NCBI GenBank assembly: GCA_937907485.1
Contig: CALESR010000028.1
Span: forward strand, 1-9,728
DNA from: an uncultured Paracoccaceae bacterium
GTDB lineage: Bacteria; Pseudomonadota; Alphaproteobacteria; Rhodobacterales; Rhodobacteraceae
DNA length: 9,728 bases
Direction of reading: 5' to 3'
Shown one piece after another: positions 1-6,359 of the stretch (the stretch's first letter is position 1; each line of letters begins with the position of its first letter). The position numbers and the translations under genes were made by a program. Below the pieces are notes generated by a model. That model was not told the DNA's origin, ran no database searches, and was given only the letters and a program-made list of their open reading frames with translations.

Positions 1-1
1 G

Positions 2-79
2 CCGAACACCACGGTGACGATCAGCGCCAGCTACACCACGCCGTGGGACAGCATCAATGTTCGCCTTCGGATGGACTGA
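2..79 (+). CDS. Possible 3' end of an unidentified gene (25 codons visible)
   Basis: Plus-strand frame 2 is open from the window edge and reads PNTTVTISASYTTPWDSINV, then five more residues to a TGA at 77-79. The pattern resembles, only faintly, the region of MscS-type mechanosensitive channels where a 'VPN' strand is followed by a 'YxTPxxKV' segment, but the fragment is too short to call and would end early for that family. It could equally be a chance open frame or a gene end left by the old IS insertion nearby. Positions 80-134 show nothing else I can name. Confidence 0.2.
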   Translation, partial: PNTTVTISASYTTPWDSINVRLRMD

Positions 80-134
80 CTGACCGGGCTGGCACGGGAA
101 GTGATGGCCGATCTCGGAACGGCGGCATGAAGCG

Positions 135-145
135 GCGTTGTTGCA
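135..145 (+). repeat. Left terminal inverted repeat of the IS remnant
   Basis: GCGTTGTTGCA, exactly complementary to 887-897. It is similar to the GGCTTTGTTGCA-type ends of many IS5-family elements, which supports the family call. It lies about 50 bases beyond the transposase stop codon. Confidence 0.8.
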
Positions 146-176
146 GAAAGGGGCCTGAGGCGTGGCTTCCCCTTTC
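146..176 (-). terminator. Subterminal hairpin at the 3' end of the IS remnant
   Basis: A perfect 8-bp inverted repeat, GAAAGGGG at 146-153 and CCCCTTTC at 169-176, with a 15-nt loop. It sits between the transposase stop codon and the left terminal repeat. It could end the transposase message or block read-through into the element; no strong T-run follows. The repeat is seen directly, the role is a guess. Confidence 0.4.
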
Positions 177-195
177 CCCATCAGTCTCAAGACAC

Positions 196-831
196 TCAGG
201 CGATCTCAGGGGTGCCGAGGGCATTGAAGCGGTTTATGAGTGCGGCGCGGATTTGGATTTCGGCAGTTTGGCGGTCTGTGTCTCTCCCGGCGATGTGCTC
301 TCTGAAGAACTTGAGGCAGCGCATCTTGGCCTCGGCGCGGATGCGTTCGTGGTATCCGGTCACACACTTCAAGAACGCGCGGCCATGATGACGCGTCGCT
401 TGGAGGGTGTCGTTGCGCACCCGGGCGGCAGGGCAGTCCTCTTTCCACGGGCGACCATTCTTGCGGATCGGGATGGCCGCTGTGCCGCCAAGCGCGATGA
501 TGGCGCTTTGGCAGCGGCGGATATCGTCGGCGCCGTCCGCGGTCCCGCTGCCGATGGCCCCGTCTTGCGGGACTTGCTCGAGCAGATCCGATAGGACGGG
601 GCTGTCGCATTCCCGGCTGGGGGTGAGCGGAAGCTTGAACAGCACCTTGATCGACTGGCAGAACTGGATCGCCGCATTGGAGAAGACTGGCATGTCGAGG
701 GCGCCCGTCATGCGGCGCGTTCCAGGCCATTTCACTGTCCAGCCAGATCAACTGTGACCCGCGCTTCCTGAGCGCAGCATTGTCGTCAGACCAGTTGGTT
801 GTGCAGTCGCGGGTGGGCTTGCCTTGCTCAT
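196..831 (-). pseudogene. IS5-family transposase, frameshifted and internally deleted
   Basis: Three lesions are visible. (a) The N-terminal part (GKPTRDCTTNWSDDNAALRK, then GSQLIWLDSEMAWNAPHDGRP) is in a different frame from the rest; the shift falls at about 688-698. The ATG at 831 itself is also out of frame with this segment, since its own frame stops after 27 codons. (b) The second part starts at PVFSNAAIQFCQSIKVLFKLPL and jumps directly to TPSRECDSPVLSDLLEQ at about 622-627, so roughly 100 residues, including the first catalytic Asp region, are missing, in frame. (c) The second Asp region reads TADGADDIRR, altered from the usual TADGAYDTRR. The C-terminal Y-(2)-R-(3)-E-(6)-K signature of IS4/IS5 transposases is intact (Y at 354-352, R at 345-343, E at 333-331, K at 312-310). 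Stop is TGA at 196-198. It cannot encode an active enzyme. The family assignment rests on remembered family sequence; a database search would give the parent IS. Confidence 0.85.
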
Positions 832-886
832 GCCGCCCATCTAACCGCATGGATTCACGATGTAAATCCTGCACGGCGGACCGTAC

Positions 887-897
887 TGCAACAACGC
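887..897 (-). repeat. Right terminal inverted repeat of the IS remnant
   Basis: TGCAACAACGC on the plus strand, the exact complement of 135-145. It lies about 55-65 bases upstream of the transposase start region, a normal distance for the promoter end of a compact IS. Confidence 0.8.
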
Positions 898-906
898 ATC
901 GTCAGC

Positions 907-939
907 GGTGGACCTGAACGACTTATGTTTCAGTTCACC
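907..939 (-). terminator. Imperfect hairpin downstream of the operon (possible weak terminator)
   Basis: Between the last ATPase stop and the IS end, 907-918 (GGTGGACCTGAA) and 929-939 (TTCAGTTCACC) are complementary apart from one mismatch and one bulged base, with a 10-nt loop. It begins 9 bases after the stop codon. No T-run follows in the transcription direction, so intrinsic termination is doubtful; it could simply cap the 3' end of the message. The insertion sequence begins 10 bp further on. Confidence 0.35.
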
Positions 940-948
940 GAAGCGCTT

Positions 949-1743
949 TCAGTCAGGCACCCGGACTTCTGGCATCGCCGCCAATAGCTCGCGAGCGTAG
1001 TCACTTTGCGGGGCGTCGAAAACGGATCTCGTATCACCTTTCTCGACAATCTCGCCGCGATAAATCAGGGCGACCCGGTCACATATATATCGGATCACGC
1101 CCAGATCGTGGCTGATGAAGAAATAGGTCAGGTTCAAGCGCTTCTGCAGGTCGATCAGCAGGTTCAAGACCTGTGCCTGCACCGATACATCAAGCGCCGA
1201 AGTCGGCTCATCTAGCAGGATCAGGCGCGGTCCCGGTGCAAGGGCGCGGGCGATGCAGATGCGCTGACGCTGTCCGCCTGAAAACTCGTGCGGATAGCGG
1301 TAAAGGTGTTGGGGTCCCAACCCTACCAAGTCGAGCAACTCTGTCGCCCGGTCGGTGCGTTGACGCCGGTTCAACCCCAGCAGGTCGCGATGGATCAGCA
1401 TCGGTTCGGTCACAATGTCATGCACCGACATGCGTGGATTGAGCGAGGCATAAGGATCTTGAAAAACGATCTGAATCTGCGCCCGCAACGCCCGCAGGGC
1501 CGCGGGTGACAATGTCGCCATGTCCTTGCCCTCGAACCGGATGATGCCGCTCGTGGGCGTATCCAGTCGCAGGATCTGCCTTGTAAGGGTGGTTTTGCCC
1601 GAGCCGGATTCACCGACCAGACCAAAGCTTTCACCTTCGCGGATGCTGAGGGTGACATCCGTCAGGGCGCGCACTTCGGCACCCTGTCCAAACATGCCCC
1701 GGCGCGCCGGAAACACACGGGTGACTCCTTGGATCTCAAGCAT
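949..1743 (-). CDS. DppF-type ABC transporter ATPase, short form without the C-terminal extension
   Basis: Second ATPase of the importer; 264 aa. Walker A GESGSGKT at 44-51, Q-loop Q95 (FQDPYASLNPR), signature FSGGQ at 154-158, Walker B LILLDEP at 174-180, D-loop ALDV at 183-186, H-loop H212 (ISHDLGV). The run RxMFGQGAEVRALTDV before Walker A is typical of the F-type subunit. The protein stops shortly after the VFDAPQSDYARELLAAMP segment, so the 50-70 residue oligo_HPY tail with cysteines, present in E. coli DppF-type proteins of about 330 aa, is absent. The stop is a clean TGA, so this may be a natural short form rather than a truncation. Two in-frame ATGs are close (1749 and 1743); GGAG at 1751-1754 lies 7 bases before 1743 but only 1 before 1749, favouring 1743. 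Last gene of the operon. Confidence 0.94.
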   Translation of the reverse strand: MLEIQGVTRVFPARRGMFGQGAEVRALTDVTLSIREGESFGLVGESGSGKTTLTRQILRLDTPTSGIIRFEGKDMATLSPAALRALRAQIQIVFQDPYASLNPRMSVHDIVTEPMLIHRDLLGLNRRQRTDRATELLDLVGLGPQHLYRYPHEFSGGQRQRICIARALAPGPRLILLDEPTSALDVSVQAQVLNLLIDLQKRLNLTYFFISHDLGVIRYICDRVALIYRGEIVEKGDTRSVFDAPQSDYARELLAAMPEVRVPD

Positions 1744-2773
1744 TGGCATTCTCCAACGCTTGGGTTGCCACGGGGCAGGCAACCATGTGCCCGGCCTCGA
1801 CCGCGACTTTGTGCGGGGGCTTTTGTGTGCAACTCGGTTGCGCCAACGGGCACCGCTGCGCAAAACGGCACCCGGGCGGTGGCGTGATCAAATTGGGGAC
1901 GGATCCGGGCAAACCACGCAAGGCGCCGCGCTGCACGTTCCGCGCCGGAATGGCGTCCAGCAGTGCCTTTGTGTATGGGTGTGTCGGGCGGTCCAGGACG
2001 GCACGAACGGGACCGGATTCGACAATGGTGCCCGCATACATCACAGCAACATGGCTGCAGGTCTGAGCGACCACACCCAGATTATGCGTGATCAGGACAA
2101 CCCCCATGTCATGATCAACCACCATTTGTTTCAGCAGTTTCAGGATCTGCGCCTGCACCGAGACATCCAGCGCTGTCGTGGGCTCATCGGCGATCAGCAA
2201 GTTTGGGCGCCCGATCAACGCCATGGCAATCAATACCCGCTGGCGCATCCCGCCCGAGAACTGGTGCGGATAATCGTCCACGCGGGCCGCAGCGTTGGGG
2301 ATACCGACTTCCTCCAACATGCGGATAGCCAGCGCGCGCGCGGCGCGGTGGCGCTCACCCCGTCCGGCCTTCGGGCCAAGATCAAGCACGGCCGGATCGC
2401 GGACGGCCGCAGCAAGGGCGACGTCGATCAGTTGCGTTCCAATCCTGAAGGCCGGGTTAAGGTTGGTTGTCGGATCTTGAAAGATCATGCCGATCCGCTT
2501 GCCGCGCAACGCCTGCATCTCGCGATCTGACAGCGCCAGCACATCGGTGCCATCAAGGCAGATCGCGCCGTCGAGGTATTGCGCAGGCGGCGAGGGCACC
2601 AAACGCGACACTGACAGGCCGGTCAGGGATTTGCCGCAGCCAGTCTCGCCCACAAGGCCCCAGATCTCGCGCCGATTGACGGTCAAATCGATGCCCGCCA
2701 GCACATGCGCCGAGCCTTCGAAGCTGGTCATGGACAGGTGGAGGTTGCGGATTTCAAGCAGGGGACTGGTCAT
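1736..2773 (-). CDS. DppD-type ABC transporter ATPase with C-terminal oligo_HPY extension
   Basis: First of two cytoplasmic ATPases that power the importer; 345 aa. Walker A GETGCGKS at 42-49, Q-loop Q99 (FQDPTTNLNP), signature FSGGM at 172-176, Walker B LLIADEP at 192-198, D-loop ALDV at 201-204, H-loop H230. After the nucleotide-binding domain comes the oligopeptide-transporter C-terminal extension (about 262-340) with HPYTKALLDAIP and four cysteines, C302, C308, C315 and C333. These cysteines match the pattern that binds a 4Fe-4S cluster in some characterised Dpp/Opp ATPases; whether a cluster forms here is unknown. The ATG at 2773 has GAGG seven bases upstream and gives the family start (MTSPLLEIRNL); an in-frame Met at 2857 would add 28 unrelated residues inside the permease gene. 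It starts 1 bp after the DppC-type stop and overlaps the next ATPase gene by 8 bp. Confidence 0.95.
   Translation of the reverse strand: MTSPLLEIRNLHLSMTSFEGSAHVLAGIDLTVNRREIWGLVGETGCGKSLTGLSVSRLVPSPPAQYLDGAICLDGTDVLALSDREMQALRGKRIGMIFQDPTTNLNPAFRIGTQLIDVALAAAVRDPAVLDLGPKAGRGERHRAARALAIRMLEEVGIPNAAARVDDYPHQFSGGMRQRVLIAMALIGRPNLLIADEPTTALDVSVQAQILKLLKQMVVDHDMGVVLITHNLGVVAQTCSHVAVMYAGTIVESGPVRAVLDRPTHPYTKALLDAIPARNVQRGALRGLPGSVPNLITPPPGCRFAQRCPLAQPSCTQKPPHKVAVEAGHMVACPVATQALENANA
1751..1754 (-). promoter_or_regulatory. Ribosome binding site deciding the DppF-type start
   Basis: The minus strand reads GGAG. It lies 7 bases before the ATG at 1743 but only 1 base before the in-frame ATG at 1749, so the 1743 start is favoured. 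The site is inside the last codons of the upstream ATPase gene, as expected for coupled translation. Confidence 0.65.
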
Positions 2774-2774
2774 G

Positions 2775-3668
2775 TCAACGCCTCGCACGGGGATCGAGAA
2801 CGTCGCGCAAGCCGTCGCCCAAAAGGTTGAAACCGAACACGGCAAGGAACATTGCAAGGCCCGGGAAGATGGCGGTCCACCAGAAATCGGGCATGTAGGA
2901 TCGCGAAATCGACAGCAGCGTGCCCCATTCGGGTGTCGGAGGCCGCACGCCGATGCCGATGAACCCCAGTGCGGCCACGGTCAGAATGGCAAAGCCCATG
3001 TCCAGCGACATCTTGACGATCACCGGCGAAACGATGTTGGGCAGGATATGGCGAAACAGCACGCGGGCCGGGCTGGCGCCGATGGCGCGGGCGGCGCTGA
3101 CATAGACCTCTTCGCGCGCCGAAATCACCTCACCTCGTACCAAGCGCGCATAGCCAGGCCACCATGACAGCGAAATCGCGAGTATCATGTTCACAAAGCC
3201 CGGCCCCAGCGCCGCCGCCACTGCCATCGCAAGGATCAGACCTGGAATGGTGAGCATCAGGTCAGACAGGCGCATCAGCACCTCGTCGATCCAGCCGCCA
3301 TTGAACCCGGCGATCGCCCCAACCGTCGTGCCGATCAAGGTGCCAATCAGAACAACCGCAAACCCTGCCGCGACCGACACAGTGGTGCCCGCCATGACAA
3401 GCGACAGCACGTCCTGGCCAAGCTCGTTGGTGCCAAAAGGATGCCCCACAGACGGCGCGAGAAACCGGTTCGCCGTATCGACACCCCCCGCAACGTGTTC
3501 CGGATAGGGCGCGAGAAGCCCGCCAAAAGCGGTAAAGAACAGCACCAGAAAGACCATCACCGCCCCGACGATTGACAGTTTGCTCTGGCGAAACCGAAAC
3601 AAAGCCCGACGCATCGCTTCGGACCGTGCTGTGCGCGCGACGGCGGGAGTGGTGGCGATATCCGTCAT
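2775..3668 (-). CDS. DppC-type ABC transporter inner-membrane permease
   Basis: Second transmembrane subunit, partner of the DppB-type permease; 297 aa, normal for DppC/OppC. A short N-terminal tail (about 28 residues with several arginines) precedes the first helix at about 32-53 (LSIVGAVMVFLVLFFTAFGG). The periplasmic HPFGTNELGQDVLS motif at 76-89 is characteristic of the C-type subunit (usually HPLGTDxxGRDVLS). Other hydrophobic stretches lie near 97-122, 137-157, 158-171, 222-240 and 266-285. The EAA docking loop is EEVYVSAARAIGASPARVLF at about 186-205. I chose the ATG at 3668 because it gives the family's N-terminus and overlaps the upstream stop by 4 bp; an upstream in-frame Met at 3824 would add 52 residues unlike the family and lie inside the dppB-type gene. 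The stop is followed one base later by the start of the first ATPase gene. Confidence 0.95.
   Translation of the reverse strand: MTDIATTPAVARTARSEAMRRALFRFRQSKLSIVGAVMVFLVLFFTAFGGLLAPYPEHVAGGVDTANRFLAPSVGHPFGTNELGQDVLSLVMAGTTVSVAAGFAVVLIGTLIGTTVGAIAGFNGGWIDEVLMRLSDLMLTIPGLILAMAVAAALGPGFVNMILAISLSWWPGYARLVRGEVISAREEVYVSAARAIGASPARVLFRHILPNIVSPVIVKMSLDMGFAILTVAALGFIGIGVRPPTPEWGTLLSISRSYMPDFWWTAIFPGLAMFLAVFGFNLLGDGLRDVLDPRARR
2781..2784 (-). promoter_or_regulatory. Ribosome binding site of the DppD-type gene
   Basis: The minus strand reads GAGG with 7 bases before the ATG at 2773. It sits within the 3' end of the DppC-type gene. It supports 2773 over the upstream in-frame Met at 2857. Confidence 0.6.
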
Positions 3669-4672
3669 TCGTAGCGTACCTTGGGATTGATGACGCCATA
3701 GAGAACGTCGATGACGATGTTGGCAGTGACAAACAGCAAGCCGATCACAAAGGCCACACTGACCACCGGCATGAAATCCTGCGCCACAATCGCCTGCGTC
3801 GCATAAAGGCCAAGGCCGGGCCAATCAAAGACCGTTTCGACCAGAACCGTCCCCCCCAGCATCCAGCCGAAATACAGCCCGATAACGGTCAATGTCGCCG
3901 AAATCGCGTTTCGGGCGACATATTTGAAGATGATCAGCCGTTGCGAAAGACCCAGCGCGCGCGCGGTCGTCACATAGTCTTGCTGCATCACTTCCAGCGT
4001 CGAGGCGCGCATCATCCGCATGATCGTGGCGAGCGGCGACAGCGACATGGCAATCGCGGGCAGCGCGAGGTGGCGGCACGCCATCGCAAACCCTTCGAAA
4101 TCGCCGGTGAGCAGGGCGTCGATTGTGTAAAACCCGGTGATGCCTGTCGGCGGCTCCCAGATGATCGGGAAGCGGCCGCCAAGCGGCAGCCACATGAGCC
4201 ACATTGCGAAGAAGAGTTGCAACAAAAGGCCCAGAAAGAACCGTGGCATCGAGATCGCCGCGATCGCGGAGACGCTGGACAGGTAGTCGGGCCAGCGGTT
4301 GCGATAGACCGCCGCCAACAGGCCAGCAGGGATGCCGAGCACGATGGCAAGGGCCAGCGCTGCAAAGACAAGTTCAAGCGTGGCCGGCAAATATGTTGCA
4401 AGGTCTTGCGCCACTTCGCGGCGCGTAAAGATCGACACCCCGAAATCGCCACGCAGCAGGCCTGTCGCATAGTCCCAGTATTGGACCCACAACGGGCGAT
4501 CCAGACCAAATTCGCGCGCATAGGCCGCTATTTCTGCGGCTGTCGCGTTGGGTCCGGCAGCCAGCCCAACCGGGTCGCCGGGCAGCATGCGCGAGATGAC
4601 GAACATGATCACCGTGAGACCGATCAGAATCGGAATGATCAGCACCACGCGTTTGACGATAAATCGGATCAT
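3665..4672 (-). CDS. DppB-type ABC transporter inner-membrane permease
   Basis: One of two transmembrane subunits of the importer, 335 aa (normal for DppB/OppB). It begins with the typical MIRFIVKRVVLIIPILIGLT first membrane helix followed by the periplasmic LPGDPV motif at 30-35, which is diagnostic of the B-type permease. Further hydrophobic segments lie near residues 98-122, 133-162, 199-217, 256-277 and 303-326, giving about six helices. The cytoplasmic EAA loop that docks on the ATPases is DYVTTARALGLSQRLIIFKY at about 232-251. The ATG at 4672 has AGGA six bases upstream. The stop codon overlaps the next gene's start in the ATGA arrangement (3665-3668), implying translational coupling with the C-type permease. 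The gap to the binding-protein gene is 57 bp and holds a strong hairpin. Confidence 0.95.
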   Translation of the reverse strand: MIRFIVKRVVLIIPILIGLTVIMFVISRMLPGDPVGLAAGPNATAAEIAAYAREFGLDRPLWVQYWDYATGLLRGDFGVSIFTRREVAQDLATYLPATLELVFAALALAIVLGIPAGLLAAVYRNRWPDYLSSVSAIAAISMPRFFLGLLLQLFFAMWLMWLPLGGRFPIIWEPPTGITGFYTIDALLTGDFEGFAMACRHLALPAIAMSLSPLATIMRMMRASTLEVMQQDYVTTARALGLSQRLIIFKYVARNAISATLTVIGLYFGWMLGGTVLVETVFDWPGLGLYATQAIVAQDFMPVVSVAFVIGLLFVTANIVIDVLYGVINPKVRYE

Positions 4673-4689
4673 GATCGGTCCTGCGATGG

Positions 4690-4720
4690 GCCGGGGGCGC
4701 GGGTTTGGCGCGCCCCCGGC
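4690..4720 (-). promoter_or_regulatory. Strong GC-rich intercistronic hairpin after the binding-protein gene
   Basis: A perfect 11-bp inverted repeat (GCCGGGGGCGC at 4690-4700 against its complement at 4710-4720), extendable by one G-C pair, with a 7-nt loop. It begins 9 bases after the binding-protein TAG stop and ends about 17 bases before the DppB-type ATG. In the direction of transcription it is followed by CCATCGCAGG and not by a T-run, so it does not look like a simple intrinsic terminator. By analogy with other binding-protein-dependent transport operons it may protect the 3' end of the binding-protein message, raising that protein above the membrane subunits, or act as a leaky attenuator. 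The structure is seen directly; the role is inferred. Confidence 0.75.
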
Positions 4721-4729
4721 AAAGATAGA

Positions 4730-6304
4730 CTACAGTGACAGCGGCCACGCCTCGACCGCGTTCGCCGCGACGGGTGTGAAACCGTAGTTCTGCACCGAGT
4801 CCCGCAGCCCGATCTTGCGCTTTTCCAGCACGCCGAAGATGTCCGGGCAATCCGAGATCAGCAGATCTTGCAATTGGCCATAGATCGCGATGCGCTGCGC
4901 CGGATCGGTTTCGGTCCGGCCGGTTTCGATCAGGCGGTCGGCCTCGGGGTTGTTATAGACCGCGTTCTGCCAGCCACCATTGCGCGAGCTGTGATAAGCC
5001 GCATAGGCGATGTTGTCCGGATCACCGTAGTTCGCGGTTTGGTAGACAGGGAAGAAATCAGGGAAGGTTTCGGGCGACTGGCAAGCTGCGACCATGTCGG
5101 GCCAGTTCATCGGCATGATTTCCAGCGTGATGTTCAACGCCTGCAGGCTGTCGAGCAGGATCAGAGCCCAGCGGCGCTGTTGCTCAAGCCCGTTCACATG
5201 CGCCATCCGCAGGGTGATGCCGCCTTGGGGCGTGGCGGTCATCGCCAGATGTTCCCGCGCGCGGTCAAGATCGGTGCGATAGACCTCCATGTCGGGATTG
5301 TGGCCCAGAATACCCGTCGGCAATGGGCCGACCATCAGATCCGCATAGCCCGATGCGTCCAGCATGCCCTGATAGTTCATGGCGTAAGCCACGGCCTTGC
5401 GCATGTTGATGTCGGCCATCGCCCCGTGAGCGGTGTTCATTTTAATCGAGAAGGTGCGGTATTCCGGTTCGATCACGCGCACGACGCCTGCGGCGTCCGC
5501 CAGCGAATCCATGTCTTCGCTGGTCATATCCAGCGCCATGTGCACTTCACCGCGCTGCAGCATCAGGCGCTGGGTCGAGGTTTCGCGCACGATCTGCCAG
5601 ATCACGCCATCCAGATTGCCGCCGCCTGCCTGCCACGCGGTTTCCGCGCGCTGCAAGTGATAAAGGGCGCCAGCCTCGGCCCGGCGCACCGTGAAGGGGC
5701 CCGAGCCCGCGACATTGGCCTGCAACCACGCAGCGCTGTCGTCTGCGCCAGCGTTCGCCTCGGCCTGTGCCTTGGAGACAATGAAGATCCACGGAATGAC
5801 CTGAAGGAAGGCCGCGAACGGGCTGGCAAGATCGAACCGCACGGTGTGGTCGTCCACCGCCGTGATGCCTTCGGGATCGACGATGCCGCGGATCATCCAG
5901 CTGTTGCCGCGCGCCAAACGCAAGGCGCGTTGATAGGAAAAGACAACATCGGCCGCGGTGACGGGTGTGCCGTCATGGAACACCGCAGCCGGATTCAAGG
6001 CGAAAGTATAGGTGAGGCCATCTGCGCTGGCTTCCCAAGATTGCGCGAGCGCAGGCACCGCTTCGGGCGGATTGCCCGCGACGCGCACCAGCGGATCGTA
6101 GGTGTTGCGCAAAAAGAAGCTGGCCGAATAGCCCGTCGCGGTGTGCGGGTCAAAGTTGGGAATATCCTGTCCCGAGGCGATGATCAGAATGTTGCCGCGC
6201 GACTGGGCGAAGATTTCTTGCGGGAAGGTCGCGGCAGCGAGCCCGGCGCCGCTAAGCGCCATAAAGCTTCTGCGCGAGAGTGTTGTGATGTCGATGTTGG
6301 TCAT
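4730..6304 (-). CDS. Family 5 (DppA/OppA-type) ABC transporter substrate-binding protein, Tat-exported
   Basis: Periplasmic receptor expected to capture a peptide or peptide-like ligand and deliver it to the two permeases encoded next. It is 524 aa, the usual length for the family. The N-terminus carries a twin-arginine signal, SRRSFM (R11, R12), followed by an Ala-rich hydrophobic stretch to about residue 27 and probable cleavage near FAQS (32-35). The mature protein starts with the family's opening pattern (NFDPHTATGYSA, then NTYDPLVR) and continues with the SWEASADGLTYTFAL and FHDGTPVTAADVVFSYQRA blocks that mark extracellular solute-binding family 5. NMRKAVAYAMN (the R-x-A-hhyAid-type block) and the late GDPDNIAYAAYHSS region also fit. 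The ATG at 6304 is supported by AGGAG six bases upstream. A strong hairpin follows the TAG stop. Linkage to a hydantoinase/oxoprolinase suggests a pyroglutamyl or other cyclic-amide ligand, but this is inference. Confidence 0.95.
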   Translation of the reverse strand: MTNIDITTLSRRSFMALSGAGLAAATFPQEIFAQSRGNILIIASGQDIPNFDPHTATGYSASFFLRNTYDPLVRVAGNPPEAVPALAQSWEASADGLTYTFALNPAAVFHDGTPVTAADVVFSYQRALRLARGNSWMIRGIVDPEGITAVDDHTVRFDLASPFAAFLQVIPWIFIVSKAQAEANAGADDSAAWLQANVAGSGPFTVRRAEAGALYHLQRAETAWQAGGGNLDGVIWQIVRETSTQRLMLQRGEVHMALDMTSEDMDSLADAAGVVRVIEPEYRTFSIKMNTAHGAMADINMRKAVAYAMNYQGMLDASGYADLMVGPLPTGILGHNPDMEVYRTDLDRAREHLAMTATPQGGITLRMAHVNGLEQQRRWALILLDSLQALNITLEIMPMNWPDMVAACQSPETFPDFFPVYQTANYGDPDNIAYAAYHSSRNGGWQNAVYNNPEADRLIETGRTETDPAQRIAIYGQLQDLLISDCPDIFGVLEKRKIGLRDSVQNYGFTPVAANAVEAWPLSL

Positions 6305-6310
6305 GGTCTA

Positions 6311-6315
6311 CTCCT
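6311..6315 (-). promoter_or_regulatory. Ribosome binding site of the substrate-binding protein gene
   Basis: The minus strand reads AGGAG with six bases before the ATG at 6304. It is the best Shine-Dalgarno match in the visible operon, in keeping with the high expression expected of a periplasmic binding protein, and it supports the chosen start. Confidence 0.75.
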
Positions 6316-6359
6316 TGTTGGGGATTGACGGGCAGCACACCCGTTGTTGGCATTGAAAA

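Larger units (their letters stand above)
135..897 (-). mobile_element. Decayed IS5-family insertion sequence remnant
   Basis: The 763-bp element is bounded by perfect 11-bp terminal inverted repeats, GCGTTGTTGCA at 135-145 and its complement at 887-897; similarity continues imperfectly inward for several bases. Inside is a broken IS5-type transposase read on the minus strand, the same direction as the operon. Restoring the roughly 310 bp missing from the transposase would give about 1.07 kb, a normal size for such elements. The bases just outside the repeats (…AAGCG on the left, ATCGT… on the right) show no target-site duplication, so the insertion is old or one flank was rearranged. It lies 51 bp beyond the last operon gene. 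Confidence 0.85.

Noticed and set aside
43..594. Plus-strand open frame of 183 codons across the left end of the IS
   Set aside because: It reads through the terminal inverted repeat and antisense to conserved transposase sequence. It starts in one context and ends in another, with no protein family resemblance.
126..906. Target-site duplication flanking the IS remnant
   Set aside because: I compared the bases just outside 135 and 897 for 2-9 bp matches and found no convincing duplication.
1520..2530. Plus-strand open frame of 336 codons opposite the two ATPase genes
   Set aside because: It spans the overlap of two well-supported ATPase genes and has no domain signal. It is a shadow frame.
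3572..4738. Plus-strand open frame of 388 codons opposite the DppB/DppC-type genes
   Set aside because: It has a highly charged, low-complexity composition (many Arg, Asp, His, Gln), the mirror of hydrophobic permease codons. It runs across the junction of two genuine genes.
4868..6328. Plus-strand open frame of 486 codons opposite the substrate-binding protein gene
   Set aside because: The minus-strand frame has a clear family match, signal peptide and ribosome site. The plus-strand product is rich in His/Arg/Gly with no recognisable domain, as expected of antisense frames in GC-rich DNA.
6328..6344. Small inverted repeat (ACGGG/CCCGT, 7-nt loop) between the hydantoinase and binding-protein genes
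   Set aside because: Five base pairs in GC-rich DNA is expected by chance, with no T-run and no sign of termination. A 7-bp direct repeat (TTGTTGG at 6315 and 6344) in the same gap is equally unremarkable.
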